Origin: Pseudomonas asgharzadehiana
GTDB taxonomy: Bacteria; Pseudomonadota; Gammaproteobacteria; Pseudomonadales; Pseudomonadaceae
Assembly: GCF_019139815.1 (NCBI RefSeq)
Contig: NZ_CP077079.1
Coordinates: forward strand, 1,178,001-1,242,000
Direction of reading: 5' to 3'
Length of the DNA: 64,000 nt
The notes beneath the pieces are model-generated. The model searched no databases. It was not told the DNA's origin and saw only the letters and a list, made by a program, of their open reading frames with translations. Made by a program: the position numbers and the translations under genes. Positions 62,414-64,000 of the stretch are shown piece after piece (the stretch's first letter is position 1; each line of letters opens with the position of its first letter).

Positions 62414-62422
62414 TTGACCGTG

Positions 62423-62824
62423 TTATGCCTTGATAAAGGTTTCGTGCAAATGACGCCAGAGCAGCGCGCCACTGGCCTGTTTTTCGAACACCACGGTGGC
62501 ACGTCGATCGGTCTGCGTGCCGCTGTCATCCACCTGATGTTCGCGGTACGTCACCGTGGCTCCACGCGCATGCCTGTCGATGCCGGCCATCTCACTCAAA
62601 GTGATTTTCAACCCCGGGCGCATGCCGCCCAGCCGAGTGAACAGGGCGTTCACCCCAGCCGTGTTGACCCGCGTGCCGGTGGCGGGGGCGACCATGCTGA
62701 ATTCCGGCGAGAAGCGCGCCAGCAAATTCTGCAGGGTGCCCTCAGGCGCAACGCCGGCAAACCATTGCTCGATCTCGACGTGGGTCTGGATTACTTCTTC
62801 GAAAAAGTCGGTGTAGTCGATCAT
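62423..62824 (-). CDS. NTF2-like (SnoaL/DUF4440-type) protein
   Basis: A 133-residue protein with the cone-shaped NTF2-like pattern: a helical start (YTDFFEEVIQTHVEIEQWFA), ending WRHLHETFIK. Such folds often bind small ligands or act as enzymes, but this one has no obvious catalytic residue. It lies one base after the SDR gene on the same strand, so the two are probably cotranscribed. The ligand is unknown. Confidence 0.75.
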   Translation of the reverse strand: MIDYTDFFEEVIQTHVEIEQWFAGVAPEGTLQNLLARFSPEFSMVAPATGTRVNTAGVNALFTRLGGMRPGLKITLSEMAGIDRHARGATVTYREHQVDDSGTQTDRRATVVFEKQASGALLWRHLHETFIKA

Positions 62825-63637
62825 TTACAAACTCCCATTCAAACCAAAACGTTTCTTCAACACCTTCTCCAGCAACCCCTTGGGCAACAACGCCGCCATC
62901 CACGGCAACGCCCGGCTGCCATTACCCGAACGCAACAGCCGTGGCGGCTGTGCCTGTTGCACGGCCTTGAGCACATCCGCCGCAAACACACTGGCTGGCG
63001 TCGGCTTGTCCTGTGACGCCTGGCTGCGTGCCCGAATACCTTCGCGCAACGGCCACCACGGCGATTGCTCGTTGATCAACAATTCGGCCTGGGCGCCGGC
63101 GTTTTTCGCGAAGCTTGTATTAATGGCTCCGGGCTGGACTTCCATGACTCGAATCCCAAACGGCGCCAGTTCCATGCGCAATGCGTCGCTCAACGCATGC
63201 ACCGCCGCTTTGGAGGCGCAGTAGGCACCGGCAAATGGCGTCACCAGCACCCCGGAAACGCTGCCTATATTCACCACCAGGCCTTTGCCGCGACGCAGTG
63301 CGGGAAAGAACGCCTGGGTCACGCCGACGATGGAAAACACGTTGGTCTCGAATTGGCGCTGCATCGCCTCGGTGCCGCCGTCGAGCAACGGGCCCATGGC
63401 GCCGTAGCCGGCGTTGTTGATCAGCACATCCAGCTCGCCCCATTGTTCGGCCAGGCGTTGCAGGGCAGTGTCGTCGTTGACGTCCAGTTGCACGGCGTTG
63501 AAGCCCGCGGCACTCAGGTCGGCAACGTCGTCGGGGCGGCGGGCGCTGGCCCATACCTCATAGCCCGCCCCCTTGAAGGCATCGGCCAAAGCGCGGCCGA
63601 TGCCGCTGGAGCAACCGGTGATGAGTACGTTGGGCAT
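62825..63637 (-). CDS. Short-chain dehydrogenase/reductase
   Basis: A 270-residue NAD(P)-dependent oxidoreductase. The nucleotide loop is TGCSSGIGRALAD, the NAG motif is VLINNAGYGAMG, and the catalytic residues are in the GSVSG block and YCASKAAV (Tyr-x-x-x-Lys). The substrate is unknown. The gene begins about 15 bases after the end of the partial gene at the right edge and is followed directly by the NTF2-like gene. Confidence 0.9.
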   Translation of the reverse strand: MPNVLITGCSSGIGRALADAFKGAGYEVWASARRPDDVADLSAAGFNAVQLDVNDDTALQRLAEQWGELDVLINNAGYGAMGPLLDGGTEAMQRQFETNVFSIVGVTQAFFPALRRGKGLVVNIGSVSGVLVTPFAGAYCASKAAVHALSDALRMELAPFGIRVMEVQPGAINTSFAKNAGAQAELLINEQSPWWPLREGIRARSQASQDKPTPASVFAADVLKAVQQAQPPRLLRSGNGSRALPWMAALLPKGLLEKVLKKRFGLNGSL

Positions 63638-63651
63638 GGCTCAATCCTTTG

Positions 63652-64000
63652 TCAGTCCGAGAAACTGCCTTGCAGGTGCTCGGCGCGAAATTCCAGGGTT
63701 TGCGGGCGATAGCCGGGGCGCAGCGGTGGGGTGGGCAGGCAGTCGTCCCAGGTGGCGCCGGCCTGCAACTCGCCGGGGCCGCGATAGCGCGGTGCGGCGT
63801 AGACGTTGTCGGCCAGGTTGACCGTATCGCCGGGTGCGTAGGCGGCGACGCGCCAGCGCAATTCGGTGAGCGGCACGTCGTTGCCGTTGTTCAGGGTCAG
63901 TTTCAGCGGGCGGTCGGCGGGGCATTCCTGTGGCGCGTAGGTGATGCGCAATTCCAGGCGCGCCAGCTGCGAGGCTTCGCGGTTGTCCAGCCATACCACC
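63652..64000 (-). CDS. Hypothetical protein, C-terminal part (runs off the right edge)
   Basis: The last 116 residues are present and the 5' end is outside the window. The sequence (for example LRITYAPQECPADRPLKLTL, then LTELRWRVAAYAPGDTVNLA) looks like a beta-sandwich extracytoplasmic domain. I cannot name a family. It is followed 15 bases later by the SDR gene, on the same strand. Confidence 0.7.
   Translation of the reverse strand, partial: VVWLDNREASQLARLELRITYAPQECPADRPLKLTLNNGNDVPLTELRWRVAAYAPGDTVNLADNVYAAPRYRGPGELQAGATWDDCLPTPPLRPGYRPQTLEFRAEHLQGSFSD

Overview
The window is chromosomal DNA of a Pseudomonas, most likely of the P. fluorescens group. The protein sequences, the high GC content, the REP-type repeats (tgtgggaggg... 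with cccctcccaca arms) and the gene order around rnpB and the division and cell wall cluster all point this way. I see no tRNA, rRNA, insertion sequence, prophage or CRISPR array. Species assignment is inference from sequence character and was not checked by a search.

Positions 1-10 kb hold mostly independent housekeeping and small conserved genes: the 5' part of mqo (malate:quinone oxidoreductase), a YajG-type lipoprotein, a PlsC-type acyltransferase, a CPXCG zinc-ribbon protein beside a DUF2007 protein, an SRAP protein with altered active-site residues, an M48 lipoprotein protease, a GDT1/TMEM165-type manganese exporter behind a yybP-ykoY manganese riboswitch, rsmC, a 2-hydroxyacid dehydrogenase and a LysE exporter. 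Positions 10.3-18.6 kb form a same-strand module: an AlkK-like acyl-CoA ligase, a DUF1302 outer-membrane protein, a DUF1329 periplasmic protein and a MalT/LuxR-type (LAL) regulator, with a CRP/Vfr-like site upstream of the DUF1302 gene. This is the least understood system in the window.

Positions 18.7-25.4 kb carry a metallo-beta-lactamase-fold hydrolase, an OmpA-type lipoprotein, and the conserved envelope block dolP-diaA-yraN-lpoA, divergent from rsmI, followed by the RNase P RNA gene rnpB. Positions 25.6-43.6 kb are the complete dcw cluster: mraZ-rsmH-ftsL-ftsI-murE-murF-mraY-murD-ftsW-murG-murC-ddlB-ftsQ-ftsA-ftsZ, then lpxC. Most genes touch or overlap by 1-11 bases. A sigma-70-like promoter and three MraZ-type repeats with exact 10-base spacing precede mraZ. 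Together these genes make lipid II, build the divisome and septal wall, and commit lipid A synthesis.

Positions 43.6-64 kb are accessory. They hold a Cache-type diguanylate cyclase; a tightly coupled operon of adaptor, HAE1-type RND pump, response regulator and sensor kinase (the regulators look like heavy-metal types); an orphan periplasmic binding protein; a YkgJ-type cysteine-cluster protein; a GNAT acetyltransferase; cheV; a second 2-hydroxyacid dehydrogenase; and a LysR regulator divergent from a four-gene exporter (outer-membrane factor, FUSC permease, DUF1656 protein, HlyD adaptor) of the aromatic-acid efflux type. The window ends with an NTF2-like protein, a short-chain dehydrogenase and a partial unknown gene.
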